Assembly (NCBI GenBank): GCA_016712315.1
Contig: JADJRG010000013.1
Location: 868,001-932,000 of the forward strand
Length of the DNA stretch: 64,000 bases
Source: Nannocystis sp.
GTDB lineage: Bacteria > Myxococcota_A > Polyangia > Nannocystales > Nannocystaceae
Direction: 5' to 3'
Position numbers and translations under genes: made by a program. Positions 7,718-15,681 of the stretch are shown here, piece by piece (position 1 is the stretch's first letter; each line of letters starts with the position of its first letter). A model generated the notes under the pieces. It was not told where the DNA came from and made no database searches. It was given only the letters and a program-made list of their open reading frames with translations.

Positions 7718-9148
7718 TCACTGGATGCAGATCCATTTATCCATCGAGTTCCACGTGCAGTCCTCGTTCGGCATGCACATCTTCATGCACTCGCCGCACT
7801 TTTCGTCGACCTTCAGGTCGGCCTCGCAGCCGTTGCTCACGATGTTCCCGTCGCAGTTGCCCCACGCCTCGGACATCGACTGCGGCTCACACTGGAGCTG
7901 ACAGGTGTTCATCGTGCACACCGTATTCGCCTTGAGGCCCATCTCGCCGTCGCACTGCTCCATCCCGCCCGCCTTGGTCCAGATAAAACCATCGCCGCAC
8001 TTCGCGCTCTTGCAGCCCATCACGCAGGCGTCAGCGTTGTCCATGTTGCCGTCGTCGCACTCCTCCGCGCCCTGCTTGAAGCCGTCGCCGCACGACGCGC
8101 TCATGCACGTGTTCGTGCACGTATCGGTGTTGACCATGTTGCCGTCGTCGCACTGCTCCGCGCCCTGCTTGAACCCGTCGCCGCACACCGCGTTCTTGCA
8201 CGTGTTCGTGCACGTGTCGGTGTTGACCATGTTGCCGTCGTCGCACTCTTCACCGGGCTGCGCGAAGCCGTCGCCGCACTTCGCGAGATCACACATGTTC
8301 GTGCACCCGTCGGTGTTCACGTCGTTGCCGTCGTCGCACTCCTCCACGCCCTCCAACACCTTGCCGTCGCCGCACACCGCGTCCTTGCACTGGTTCGTGC
8401 ACACGTCGGTGTCGATCGTATTCCCGTCGTCGCACTCCTCCCCCGCGTCGAGCTGTCCGTCGCCGCAGCTCGCGCTCGCGCAGGAGTTCGGGCACTCGTC
8501 GTTGTTGACGGTGTTAGCGTCGTCGCAGACCTCGACCCCCTCTTGCACATAACCATCACCGCAGGTCGCGAGCTTGCACCCCTCGACGCACGCGTCCGTG
8601 TTGCTCTGGTTGCCGTCGTCGCACTCCTCGACGCCATCATGGACGAAGCTGTCGCCGCAGCTCGCGTCTAAGCACGAATCCAGGCAAGCGTCCTCGTTGC
8701 TCATGTTCCCGTCGTCACACTGCTCGCCCGCGTCAACGACCCCGTTCCCGCACGACGCGAGCTTGCAGCCCATCGTGCACTCGGGCGTGTTCGGGTCGTT
8801 GAAGTCGCACGACTCGGAGCCGTTCTTGATCCCGTCGCCGCAGGTCGCGAGCTTGCACGAGCTCGTACAGAACTTGGTGTCGTCGTTGAACTGGCCGTTG
8901 TCGCACTCCTCTCCGCTCTCCTTGTCGACCTTGCCGTCGCCACAAACCGGCCCGCCGTCGGTCTCCGTGCCTGACGGGTCGGTGGTGCTCGTCGTGTTCG
9001 GCGACGTATTCGACGTCGAGTCGAGCGTCGTCGCGCTGTCGCTGCCGTCGGCGCCGAGGCCGCCTGCGTTGAACGTACAACCGACGAGGAGCAGCGTCGC
9101 GAAGCGGAGCGCCCCGCTCATGGCAGAGAGTGGTCGAGTCATGGTCAT
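7718..9148 (-). CDS. Lipoprotein with 11 myxobacterial Cys-rich repeats
   Basis: A 476-residue lipoprotein: lipobox LLVGC with C24, then a Ser/Thr/Asp-rich linker, then 11 tandem repeats of about 30 residues of the form CGDGxxxxGEECDDGNxxNTDxCTxxCxxA (about residues 70-425), known from myxobacterial surface proteins (DUF4215/TIGR02232 type). The final segment (QCEPQSMSEAWGNCDG..CMKMCMPNEDCTW) is a different Cys-rich module. Repeats 8-10 are nearly identical. These domains are extracellular and probably Ca-binding or adhesive; no enzymatic domain is present. Start at ATG 9148 (MTMTRPLSAM) gives the normal lipoprotein n-region; ATG 9142 or 9121 would also work. Transcribed alone, divergent from the small lipoprotein at 9409. 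Confidence 0.88.
   Translation of the reverse strand: MTMTRPLSAMSGALRFATLLLVGCTFNAGGLGADGSDSATTLDSTSNTSPNTTSTTDPSGTETDGGPVCGDGKVDKESGEECDNGQFNDDTKFCTSSCKLATCGDGIKNGSESCDFNDPNTPECTMGCKLASCGNGVVDAGEQCDDGNMSNEDACLDSCLDASCGDSFVHDGVEECDDGNQSNTDACVEGCKLATCGDGYVQEGVEVCDDANTVNNDECPNSCASASCGDGQLDAGEECDDGNTIDTDVCTNQCKDAVCGDGKVLEGVEECDDGNDVNTDGCTNMCDLAKCGDGFAQPGEECDDGNMVNTDTCTNTCKNAVCGDGFKQGAEQCDDGNMVNTDTCTNTCMSASCGDGFKQGAEECDDGNMDNADACVMGCKSAKCGDGFIWTKAGGMEQCDGEMGLKANTVCTMNTCQLQCEPQSMSEAWGNCDGNIVSNGCEADLKVDEKCGECMKMCMPNEDCTWNSMDKWICIQ
8035..8910. repeat. Coding tandem repeats of the Cys-rich lipoprotein
   Basis: About ninety-base units recur along this stretch, each holding the plus-strand core TTGCCGTCGTCGCACT (reverse complement of the ECDDGN codons). 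Units around 8090-8250 are nearly identical at the DNA level, while units near 8700-8900 have drifted. Recent duplication or gene conversion within the array is likely. Confidence 0.8.
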
Positions 9149-9408
9149 TCCTAAGGCCAACATCGCCGACGATACGTGAACCGTCGCTGCGATGTCCACG
9201 TGAGCGCCGAGGCGCCACAAGTGTCGCCCGTGGACCACACGCGCGCCCCGGGCGGCGCACCCGCGCGACCGCGCAGCCGGCGCTCGCGGCCGCGCGCGAC
9301 CAACACGACCACAATCGCGCGCCCCGTGGCCGTGTTACGTTCCGCCCTAGCGCCGCTTCTGGCGCCGCAACACCTCCCCCTGTGCGGGACAACGATCTCA
9401 GGAGACCC

Positions 9409-9642
9409 ATGGCCGACCTCAAGCACATCGCAGCCACCCTCGCCGTCCTCGGCACCGCCGCCTTCTCGCTGACCGCGTGCAAGAAAGACAGCACCGAGGC
9501 CCCCGGAGGCGGCGGCGCAGCGGCGGGAGAGAAGTCCTGCGGCGGCGCGAACGGCTGCGGCGGCCACAAGACCGACGCCAAGGGCGAAGGCGACAAGACC
9601 GAGGGCGAAGGCGACAAGACCGAGGGCGCCGGCGAGGAATAA
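9409..9642 (+). CDS. Small Cys/Gly/Lys-rich lipoprotein
   Basis: A 77-residue protein from ATG 9409, preceded by a good Shine-Dalgarno (AGGAGA, 9399-9404). Residues 1-23 form a signal peptide with lipobox SLTAC (C24). The mature part is low-complexity: a Gly/Ala run, EKSCGGANGCGGHK with two cysteines and a His, and then acidic/basic repeats (KGEGDKTEGEGDKTEG). A short hydrophobic leader followed by a SCGG..CGG core and K/E/G-rich tail is reminiscent of HvfA/BufA (DUF2282-like) metal-binding peptide precursors, but no DUF692 (MNIO) or DUF2063 partner gene is adjacent. It is also similar in style to plain low-complexity lipoproteins. Function unknown; metal binding is a guess. Confidence 0.7.
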   Translation: MADLKHIAATLAVLGTAAFSLTACKKDSTEAPGGGGAAAGEKSCGGANGCGGHKTDAKGEGDKTEGEGDKTEGAGEE

Positions 9643-9657
9643 GCGGCGTCGCGGCGC

Positions 9658-9679
9658 GCGCGCGCTGATCAGCGCGCGC
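9658..9679. terminator. 22-bp perfect palindrome between convergent genes
   Basis: A perfect palindrome of alternating GC centred on TGATCA, covering the nagZ stop (9669-9671) and lying 15 bp behind the stop of the small lipoprotein gene. There is no T-tract. Probably a bidirectional hairpin at the 3' ends of both genes. Confidence 0.5.
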
Positions 9680-10748
9680 CACCCAACCGCGCGGCCAACA
9701 CCGCGTGCGCCGGATAAGGCGGCCCCTCCGCCGCCTCTGCCGCCCCCTCTTCATCGCGCAGCGCGCCCTCTGGCGCCCGCGCATAGCTCGACTTCAACGC
9801 GCCGATCCGGCGCAGCGGCGCCTCCAGCAGCCGATCCGGCGCTCGCTCGAGCAGCCGGATCGTCTCCTCTGCCAGGTCCGCTTGGCTGCACACCAGCAGG
9901 GCGTCACAGCCCGCCTCGAGCGGACCCAGCGCCCGATCGCGCACCGAGAAATGATCGGCCACCGCCTTCATCTCCAGGTCGTCGGAGAACACCGCCCCGT
10001 CGTAGCCGATCTCCTCGCGCAGCAGCGCCATGATCGGCGGCGACAGCGTCGCGGGCCGCGCTCGATCCAGGCGAGGGAAGAGCACGTGCGCCGTCATCAC
10101 GCTCGCCACCCCACACCGCGCCGCCGCCACGAACGGCGCCATCTCGATCGCCCGCAGCCGCTCCAGATCGTGATCGAGGCGCGGCAGCTCGAGGTGGCTA
10201 TCGCTGGTCGTGTCGCCGTGGCCGGGGAAGTGCTTCGCGCACGCCGCCACCCCGCCCCCTTGCATCCCCGAGATCAGCGCCGCCGCGTGCGCCGCCACCA
10301 GCGCGGGCGTCCGACCGAACGAGCGATCGCCGATCACCGGGTTCGCCGGGTTGGTGTCGACATCCACCACCGGCGCGAAGTTCAGGCCGATCCCCAGCGC
10401 GCGCAGCTCGACCGCCAGCGCCCGCCCGAGCGCCGCCGTCCCCTCGAGATCGTTCACCGCGCCCACCTGCCGCATCGGCGGCCACGACGTCCACGGCGCC
10501 CGCAGCCGCTGCACCCGCCCGCCCTCCTGATCGATCGCGATCAGCAGCGGCGCGTCCGCCGGCGCGCACGCGTGCAACGCGGCGCAGAGCCGGCGCGCTT
10601 GCCCTGGCTCGCCCTCCACAAAATTCCTCTTAAACAGGATCACCCCGCCCACCTTACCGGCGGCGATCCAGCGGGCCAGCGACCTTGGCACCGTCGTCCC
10701 CTGGAACCCAACAAAGAGGAGCTGCCCTGGCTGCCACTGCGTCGACAT
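9669..10748 (-). CDS. nagZ: Beta-N-acetylhexosaminidase NagZ (GH3)
   Basis: A 359-residue cytosolic glycoside hydrolase family 3 enzyme. Family motifs: LLIAIDQEGGRVQRL, NFAPVVDVDTNPANPVIGDRSFG, the acid/base loop KHFPGHGDTTSDSHLELP (catalytic His in the DSH context) and nucleophile Asp in AVFSDDLEMKA. NagZ removes N-acetylglucosamine from anhydro-muropeptides in peptidoglycan recycling. Start at ATG 10748 (MSTQWQPGQ) matches the usual N-terminus; the frame upstream belongs to the divergent HIT gene. Length is normal for the family. The C-terminal 40 residues (RAPEGALRDEEGAAEAAEG) are low-complexity. Transcribed divergently from the HIT gene with a 60-bp gap. Confidence 0.93.
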   Translation of the reverse strand: MSTQWQPGQLLFVGFQGTTVPRSLARWIAAGKVGGVILFKRNFVEGEPGQARRLCAALHACAPADAPLLIAIDQEGGRVQRLRAPWTSWPPMRQVGAVNDLEGTAALGRALAVELRALGIGLNFAPVVDVDTNPANPVIGDRSFGRTPALVAAHAAALISGMQGGGVAACAKHFPGHGDTTSDSHLELPRLDHDLERLRAIEMAPFVAAARCGVASVMTAHVLFPRLDRARPATLSPPIMALLREEIGYDGAVFSDDLEMKAVADHFSVRDRALGPLEAGCDALLVCSQADLAEETIRLLERAPDRLLEAPLRRIGALKSSYARAPEGALRDEEGAAEAAEGPPYPAHAVLAARLGGAR

Positions 10749-10795
10749 CGACGTCAGCCTACTCCAACGGCGTCGCCGCCGCCGCGCCCCTGCGA

Positions 10796-10801
10796 TAAGC
10801 T
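10796..10801 (+). promoter_or_regulatory. -10-like hexamer TAAGCT, 7 nt before the HIT gene start
   Basis: TAAGCT ends 7 nt upstream of ATG 10809 within the 60-bp gap to divergent nagZ. No Shine-Dalgarno separates the two. Member of the TAnnnT series. Confidence 0.35.
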
Positions 10802-10808
10802 CCGCCGC

Positions 10809-11228
10809 ATGGCTGACACGGTCTTTGGCAAGATCCTCCGGGGCGAGCTGCCCTGCCACCGAATCTACGAGGACGACCACGTGCTCGCCTTCCTCGACGT
10901 CAACCCGTTGAGCCTCGGGCACACCCTGGTGATCCCCAAGCGGCCCGCCGTCACCCTCGACCAGCTCGACGACGACAGCGCCGCCGCGATCGGTCGCGTG
11001 CTCCCCCGCCTCTGCCGCGCCGTGCTCGCCGTCACCGGCGCCAGCGCCTACAACGTCCTCCAGAACAACGGCCCCAGCGCCCACCAGGCGGTCTTCCACG
11101 TCCACTTCCACATCATCCCCAAGCCGAGCGCCGGCCAAGGGCTCGGCGTCACCTGGCCCTCACGCGGCCTCGATCGAGAGGAGGGCGACCTGATCGCCCG
11201 TCAGATCGCCGCGCACCTCGCCGGCTAG
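10809..11228 (+). CDS. HIT family nucleotide-binding protein
   Basis: A 139-residue histidine-triad protein of the HINT branch. It begins with DTVFGKILRGELPCHRIYEDD, contains DVNPLSLGHTLVIPKRP and the core NNGPSAHQAVFHVHFHIIP, with the HxHxH triad in HVHFHII. HINT proteins hydrolyse adenosine phosphoramidates and related nucleotide conjugates in the cytosol. Length is normal. ATG 10809 is the only sensible start. Its 3' end faces the anchor lipoprotein gene across 44 bp that hold an inverted repeat. Confidence 0.93.
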   Translation: MADTVFGKILRGELPCHRIYEDDHVLAFLDVNPLSLGHTLVIPKRPAVTLDQLDDDSAAAIGRVLPRLCRAVLAVTGASAYNVLQNNGPSAHQAVFHVHFHIIPKPSAGQGLGVTWPSRGLDREEGDLIARQIAAHLAG

Positions 11229-11268
11229 GATGTCCTCCAGGCCATTTTTATCTGGCCCCAAGGACATC
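11229..11268. terminator. Nested inverted repeat between convergent genes
   Basis: GATGTCCT (11229-11236) pairs with AGGACATC (11261-11268), and inside the loop GGCCA (11240-11244) pairs with TGGCC (11253-11257) around a T/A-rich loop. It starts right after the HIT stop codon and ends 4 bp before the end of the convergent anchor gene. Likely a two-way terminator. Confidence 0.6.
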
Positions 11269-11272
11269 TACG

Positions 11273-13327
11273 TCAGCCCGGCTGCACCCCCGGCTGCGCC
11301 GCCTGCACCGACCACTGCCAGTCGTCGAGCAGCACCACCGAGTCCCAGAATTGATCGCCGGTGTCCCAGATGGTGAAGCGGATCTCCATCGTCTCGCCGC
11401 CCTTCACGTTGCCGGACATCGTCAACCACCCCGTGCCGCCGCCGGAGTGGCCGAAGTGCCCGCACGCGGAGGCGTTGACGTCGAAGCCGGTGCCGATCAC
11501 CTGCAAGGTCGACTGGCAGCCGTTATACGTGCTCGGCGCGCCGCACTGGCCGATCGTCCCGTTCTGGCACTGCGTGAACAGCCCCGGCGCGCTCTTCACC
11601 AGGTTCACGCCGACCGGCCAGGTCAGGTTGCCCTGCTTGTACACCGCGATGTTCTTGTCCGGCGGGTTGCCTGCCCCCTGCGAGTCCACCAGCGTCACGA
11701 AGAGGTCGTTGAACGCCGTGCACACGTACTCCGGGTACTCCGCCGAGTAGAAGAACATTTTCGCGGAGAACGACTTCGCGTTGGTCGGCACCCGCACCCG
11801 CAGCTTGAGCTGCACCGGGTTAAACGCCGTGTTACCGGCCGCGCCCGGGCAACCGGGCGCGTTCGGGAAGTTGCCCCCGTTCAGCGCCAACCAGTCCGCC
11901 GGCGCCGCGCTCACCGTGCCCGTGTTCACCCCCTCCTGAAACGCCGCGAACGCCGGGTTCGTCTGCCCCGTCGCCGCCGCGTGCCCTGAAGACAGCACCG
12001 CCAGGCGCTGCCCCATCTTCGGCGGATTATTCCCGCCGAAGAGCGGCCGGATCGACCGCGCGTTCGCGCTCGGCGCGCCCGCCCCGTCCGCCAACGTCAA
12101 CGCCCCTGAGATCACCCCCCACTTCTTCTGGCTCAGCGGCGGGTTCTCGGTCGTGAACTGGCACAGGTCGATCGCCCGCGCGTAGTCCAGCGCGCTCGCC
12201 GAGTTGCTCGCCAGCCCCGCGTCGCACAGGCTCACCACGTTGTCCTTGTTGCCGTCGCAGTCGTCGTCGACGTTGTTCCCGCCGAACTCAAACGCCCCCG
12301 GGTTCACCAGCTCTGGCGTGTTACACGCGAGCCCTGGCGAGTCGCAGCAGTCGCCGTTGCACACCGTCCAGCCGTCCTTGTCCGCGTCTGGGTCCTCATC
12401 GACGACCCCGTTGCAGTTGTCGTCCAGGCCGTTCGAGCACAGATCCGTCGGCTTCGGCAGCAGCTCGCCGACGCAGGGCCCGTAGTCGGTGCCTTGCGCG
12501 TTGCAGGTCGCCTCCCCCGCCTTGCAGATCCCGACGTTCTTCGCCTCCGCGTCGCCCGTGAAGCACTCGATCTTCGTCCCCGGCTCGCACGAGCACGCGC
12601 CCTTGACCTCGCAGCCGTTGCCTTGATCCTTGTCGCAGTCGCTATACCCGGGCTTGCACGGCCCCAGCACGCACGCGCCCGAGCACAGCGGCTCCGCGTT
12701 CGGAAGGCCGCCGCAGGCCGCGTCGCAGCCGCCGCAGTGATCGAGGCTGCTCATGAGATCCACGCAGTCCCCGCCGCAGCAGGCGAGCCCGTCTTGGCAC
12801 GGCTGCTGGTCGTTGCAGCCTGGCACGCAGCTCCCTCCCGCGCAGATCGTCCCCAGCGCGCAGTTACCGTCGATCACGCAGCCCTGGCAGGTGTTGGTGC
12901 TCACGTCGCACACGGTCGGCGCCATACAGTCCTCATCGCCGTCACAGCCGGGCGCGCACTGCTCGCTCACCGCGTCACAGAACTGTCCATCCGGACATTC
13001 ACCCGCCATACACGGCAGCACCCCGCCGCTCGTCGTCGCGTCTGTGGTCGCGTCCGTCGCCCCGCTCGTGGTCGCGTCGCTGTCCGTGGCGACGCCGGTC
13101 GACTCCGCCGTCGTCGACTCGCCCGCGCTCATCGAGCCGGCGCTGGTCGAGTCTGCGCTGGTCGACGGGTCCGTCGCCGCGCTGGTCGAGCTCGTCGCCT
13201 GCGCCGTCGTAATTGTCGCCGCCCCGGTCGTGGTCCCGCCCGAGCCCGTGTCGTCGCCGACACAGCCGACGAGCGCCATCACGCCAACACCGACCCACAA
13301 GACACCTGAGGCGCTGAGATTACGCAT
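11273..13327 (-). CDS. MopE-like, choice-of-anchor L domain lipoprotein
   Basis: A 684-residue surface lipoprotein: lipobox ALVGC (C22), a long Thr/Ser/Ala/Asp linker to about residue 100, several Cys-rich modules (DGQFCDAVSEQCAPGCDGDEDC and similar), and a MopE-type segment NGLDDNCNGVVDEDPDADKDG with Asp/Asn-rich, probably Ca-binding loops. The C-terminal half (from about 385) has the pattern of choice-of-anchor L domains: KKWGVISGALTLADG, RSIRPLFGGNNPPKMG, LAVLSSGHAAA and FQEGVNTGTVSAAP, ending in a jelly-roll-like DQFWDSVVLLDDW. Function is probably surface binding. Start at ATG 13327 gives the lipoprotein signal, and TACGAT lies 6 nt upstream; the frame open to 13366 adds nothing. Likely monocistronic. 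Confidence 0.85.
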   Translation of the reverse strand: MRNLSASGVLWVGVGVMALVGCVGDDTGSGGTTTGAATITTAQATSSTSAATDPSTSADSTSAGSMSAGESTTAESTGVATDSDATTSGATDATTDATTSGGVLPCMAGECPDGQFCDAVSEQCAPGCDGDEDCMAPTVCDVSTNTCQGCVIDGNCALGTICAGGSCVPGCNDQQPCQDGLACCGGDCVDLMSSLDHCGGCDAACGGLPNAEPLCSGACVLGPCKPGYSDCDKDQGNGCEVKGACSCEPGTKIECFTGDAEAKNVGICKAGEATCNAQGTDYGPCVGELLPKPTDLCSNGLDDNCNGVVDEDPDADKDGWTVCNGDCCDSPGLACNTPELVNPGAFEFGGNNVDDDCDGNKDNVVSLCDAGLASNSASALDYARAIDLCQFTTENPPLSQKKWGVISGALTLADGAGAPSANARSIRPLFGGNNPPKMGQRLAVLSSGHAAATGQTNPAFAAFQEGVNTGTVSAAPADWLALNGGNFPNAPGCPGAAGNTAFNPVQLKLRVRVPTNAKSFSAKMFFYSAEYPEYVCTAFNDLFVTLVDSQGAGNPPDKNIAVYKQGNLTWPVGVNLVKSAPGLFTQCQNGTIGQCGAPSTYNGCQSTLQVIGTGFDVNASACGHFGHSGGGTGWLTMSGNVKGGETMEIRFTIWDTGDQFWDSVVLLDDWQWSVQAAQPGVQPG

Positions 13328-13333
13328 TGGATC

Positions 13334-13339
13334 ATCGTA
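13334..13339 (-). promoter_or_regulatory. -10-like hexamer TACGAT, 6 nt before the anchor lipoprotein start
   Basis: On the minus strand TACGAT ends 6 nt before ATG 13327, in the 140-bp divergent gap to the gene at 13468. No Shine-Dalgarno lies between. Member of the TAnnnT series. Confidence 0.4.
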
Positions 13340-13467
13340 TGCCGAAGCGCCGACGAGCGACAACACACTTGTTCATCCGCTCGGCCGCCGTGGCCTCCGC
13401 CGACGCGACCGCGCGCCCAGGCCGAACCCAGGCGCGCGCGCCCTCGCGCCCTGGCATCATCGCGACC

Positions 13468-14514
13468 ATGAGCACCCCGCTCCGGGCCGAGCCCGCCGCC
13501 ACCGAAGCTGACAACCACCGGCGCTGGGACGGCCGAGCCCGCGGCCACTACGAGGTCTGGTACCTCACCGTCAACCACCGCGAGCGCCGCGCTGGGTTCT
13601 GGATCCGCTACACGCTCGAGTCCCCCGAGGCAGGCCACGGCGAGCCCTACGCCCAGCTCTGGTTCGCCTTCTTTGACCAGCGCGATCCGACCCGCAACTT
13701 CGCGCTCAATGAGCGCCGCCCGATCGCCGCCATGCGCAGCAGCGACGCCCCCTTCGCGCTCCAGCTCGGCGACGCCCGCCTCACCCATCACAGCGCCGCG
13801 GGCGCCCTCGAGGGCTACGGCCACCGCGCCCGCTGGGAGCTGCGCTGGCCGCCCGGCCTGCGCACCCGCCACCACCTACCTGGCCTTATGTACAGGCGAG
13901 GCGGCCTCGGCGAGACCACCGTGCTCTCACCCAACCATGACGTCGCGATCACCGGCGAGATCGAGCTCGACGGCCATCGGCTCCTCCTCCAGGGCGAGCC
14001 CGGCGGCCAGACCCACCTCTGGGGCCGCCGCCACGCCCACCTGTGGGCCTGGGGCCGCTGCAACACCTTTGAAGGGCGCCCGCGCGCCGTCTTCGAGTCG
14101 CTCACCGTTCACCTCCAGCGCGCCGGCCTGCTCCTCCCCCCGCTCACCGTGCTCACCCTCACCCTCGACGGCGAGCCGATCTTTTTTAACCAGTTCCACC
14201 ACCTCCCCTTCACCAGCGGCCACCTCAGCACCGGCAGCTACCGCTTCGCCGCGACCGGCCCGCGCCACCGCCTGCGCGGCGAATTCCGGGCCCGCCCCGA
14301 GGACATGGTCCTCGCCACCTACGCCGACCCTGACGGAGCGCCCGCGTACTGCGCCAACACCGAGGTCGGCGCCATCGAGCTCCTCGTCGAGCGCCGCGGC
14401 CTCCGCGGCTGGAGCGCCCCTGAGCGCCTCCACAGCCCCTTCGGCGGCCATTTTGAGGTCGGCGCCCGGGCCCGCGATCCTGAGATCACGAGCGACCACC
14501 TGACGATCCTCTAA
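13468..14514 (+). CDS. Conserved hypothetical protein, possibly lipocalin-like (AttH/CrtC type)
   Basis: A 348-residue cytosolic protein without signal peptide or membrane span. It opens with WDGRARGHYEVWYLTVNH followed by GFWIRYTLESP and YAQLWFAFFDQ, and later has alternating strands (HLWGRRHAHLWAWGRCN, GEIELDGHRLLLQGEP). This Trp- and strand-rich pattern recalls the two-lipocalin-domain AttH/hydroxyneurosporene-synthase/tocopherol-cyclase superfamily, but I cannot place it with certainty and no pathway neighbour supports carotenoid chemistry. Start at ATG 13468 is chosen by the beginning of protein-like sequence. It converges with the MscS gene (21-bp gap). Function unknown. Confidence 0.6.
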   Translation: MSTPLRAEPAATEADNHRRWDGRARGHYEVWYLTVNHRERRAGFWIRYTLESPEAGHGEPYAQLWFAFFDQRDPTRNFALNERRPIAAMRSSDAPFALQLGDARLTHHSAAGALEGYGHRARWELRWPPGLRTRHHLPGLMYRRGGLGETTVLSPNHDVAITGEIELDGHRLLLQGEPGGQTHLWGRRHAHLWAWGRCNTFEGRPRAVFESLTVHLQRAGLLLPPLTVLTLTLDGEPIFFNQFHHLPFTSGHLSTGSYRFAATGPRHRLRGEFRARPEDMVLATYADPDGAPAYCANTEVGAIELLVERRGLRGWSAPERLHSPFGGHFEVGARARDPEITSDHLTIL

Positions 14515-14535
14515 ACACGCTCGCCCGCGCCCCGC

Positions 14536-15681
14536 CTACCCGGGAGGCGGCGACGCGTCATCGCTCTGGGCGAGCGCCGTCGCCTCTGTCGCCGCGGCTG
14601 CGGCCAGCAGCCGCCCCAACCCCGCCGGCAGCTCCTTCACGAAGACGTCGTGCTTCGAGTACGGGATCTCGATCTTCGCAGCCTTTAGCGCCTTGTAGAT
14701 GCGAAAATTCATATCGCTCACGACGATGTCCTTCAGCGCCGGGTCCTCGAGCCACACCATCACCGAGAACTCGAGCCCCGAGTCGCCGAAGCCGCGGAAG
14801 AAGACCAACGGCGCCGGCGCCGTGGAGATATTCGCGGCGCCCACCGTCGTCGACAGCAGCACCGCGCTAGCCCGATCGACGTCGCTCCCGTAGGCGATCG
14901 ACACCGGCACGCCGATCCGCTGCCGCGTGTACGGACCACCTGTCTCATTGACCACCTTCGCGTTACCGATGATCGAGTTCGGGATGTTGATCTCGATGTC
15001 GTCGCGCGTCAGGATCCTCGTCGAGCGGATCCCGATGTCAGTGACTCGCCCGCGCAGCCCGTCCTCGAACTGGATGTAGTCGCCGAGCTTGTACGGCGCG
15101 TCGGCGATGATGAAGATCCCGGCGAAGAGGTTCGCCAGCGAGTCGCGCGCCGCAAAACCCACCGCGATGCCCACCACCCCCGCCGAGGCCAACCACGCGG
15201 TGATATCGACCTGCCACGCGAGCATGATCGCGTAGATCGCCCCCGCGAAGATCACCACCTTCAGCAGGATGTCGAAGATCGGCAGCGTACGCGCCTGCAC
15301 CACCGAGGTAGGCGAGGCGTGGGAGCTCATCGTATGGAGCACCGCCGTGCCGATCCGGATGAGCGCGCCGGCCCAGATGATCGCGGCCAGCGTCTCGAGG
15401 ATCGAGATCAGCAGGCGCTCCCAGCCCTCGCTCAGCGTGACGATGTTCATCGCCCAACGCGCGCCGATCAGGATCACCGTATAGAAGAGCGGCCGGCGCA
15501 TCGACGCCACCAGTAGGTCGTCCAGCGTCGTCTCGGTGCGCGCCGCCAGCCTCCCGAAGACGCGGGTGAGCAGGCGCTCGCCGAGGAACGCCACCACGAC
15601 CGCGACGACGAGCGTGATCATCGCCCGCGAGGCCGGAAGCTCTAAGAAATCCACGACGGCGTCGAACATAGGAGCCGCCAT
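14536..15681 (-). CDS. Mechanosensitive ion channel, MscS family
   Basis: A 381-residue inner-membrane channel. Four membrane segments (about 20-40, 60-80, 95-112, 133-155) precede the pore helix WLASAGVVGIAVGFAARDSLANLFAGIFIIADAP, the hallmark MscS TM3, then the beta domain (GDYIQFEDGLRGRVTDIGIRSTRILTRDD with EINIPNSIIGN) and the alpha/beta end (DSGLEFSVMVWL..KALKAAKIEIPYSKHDV). It releases solutes under hypo-osmotic stress. ATG 15681 overlaps the stop of the TlpA-like gene (TGATG); a second ATG at 15669 is possible. Last gene of the hemE operon. Confidence 0.93.
   Translation of the reverse strand: MAAPMFDAVVDFLELPASRAMITLVVAVVVAFLGERLLTRVFGRLAARTETTLDDLLVASMRRPLFYTVILIGARWAMNIVTLSEGWERLLISILETLAAIIWAGALIRIGTAVLHTMSSHASPTSVVQARTLPIFDILLKVVIFAGAIYAIMLAWQVDITAWLASAGVVGIAVGFAARDSLANLFAGIFIIADAPYKLGDYIQFEDGLRGRVTDIGIRSTRILTRDDIEINIPNSIIGNAKVVNETGGPYTRQRIGVPVSIAYGSDVDRASAVLLSTTVGAANISTAPAPLVFFRGFGDSGLEFSVMVWLEDPALKDIVVSDMNFRIYKALKAAKIEIPYSKHDVFVKELPAGLGRLLAAAAATEATALAQSDDASPPPG

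Noticed and set aside
8035..8910. CRISPR-like array of regular repeats
   Set aside because: The repeats lie in a coding frame and encode Cys-rich protein modules; the units are nearly contiguous and there are no unique spacers of constant length.
9705..10808. Long plus-strand frame antisense to nagZ, running into the HIT gene
   Set aside because: It is Arg/Pro/Ala shadow translation of a GC-rich gene on the other strand; only the part from 10809 is a real protein.
13468..14514. Carotenoid hydratase or tocopherol cyclase as a firm call
   Set aside because: Only a loose resemblance in Trp-rich strands; no carotenoid or quinone gene nearby.
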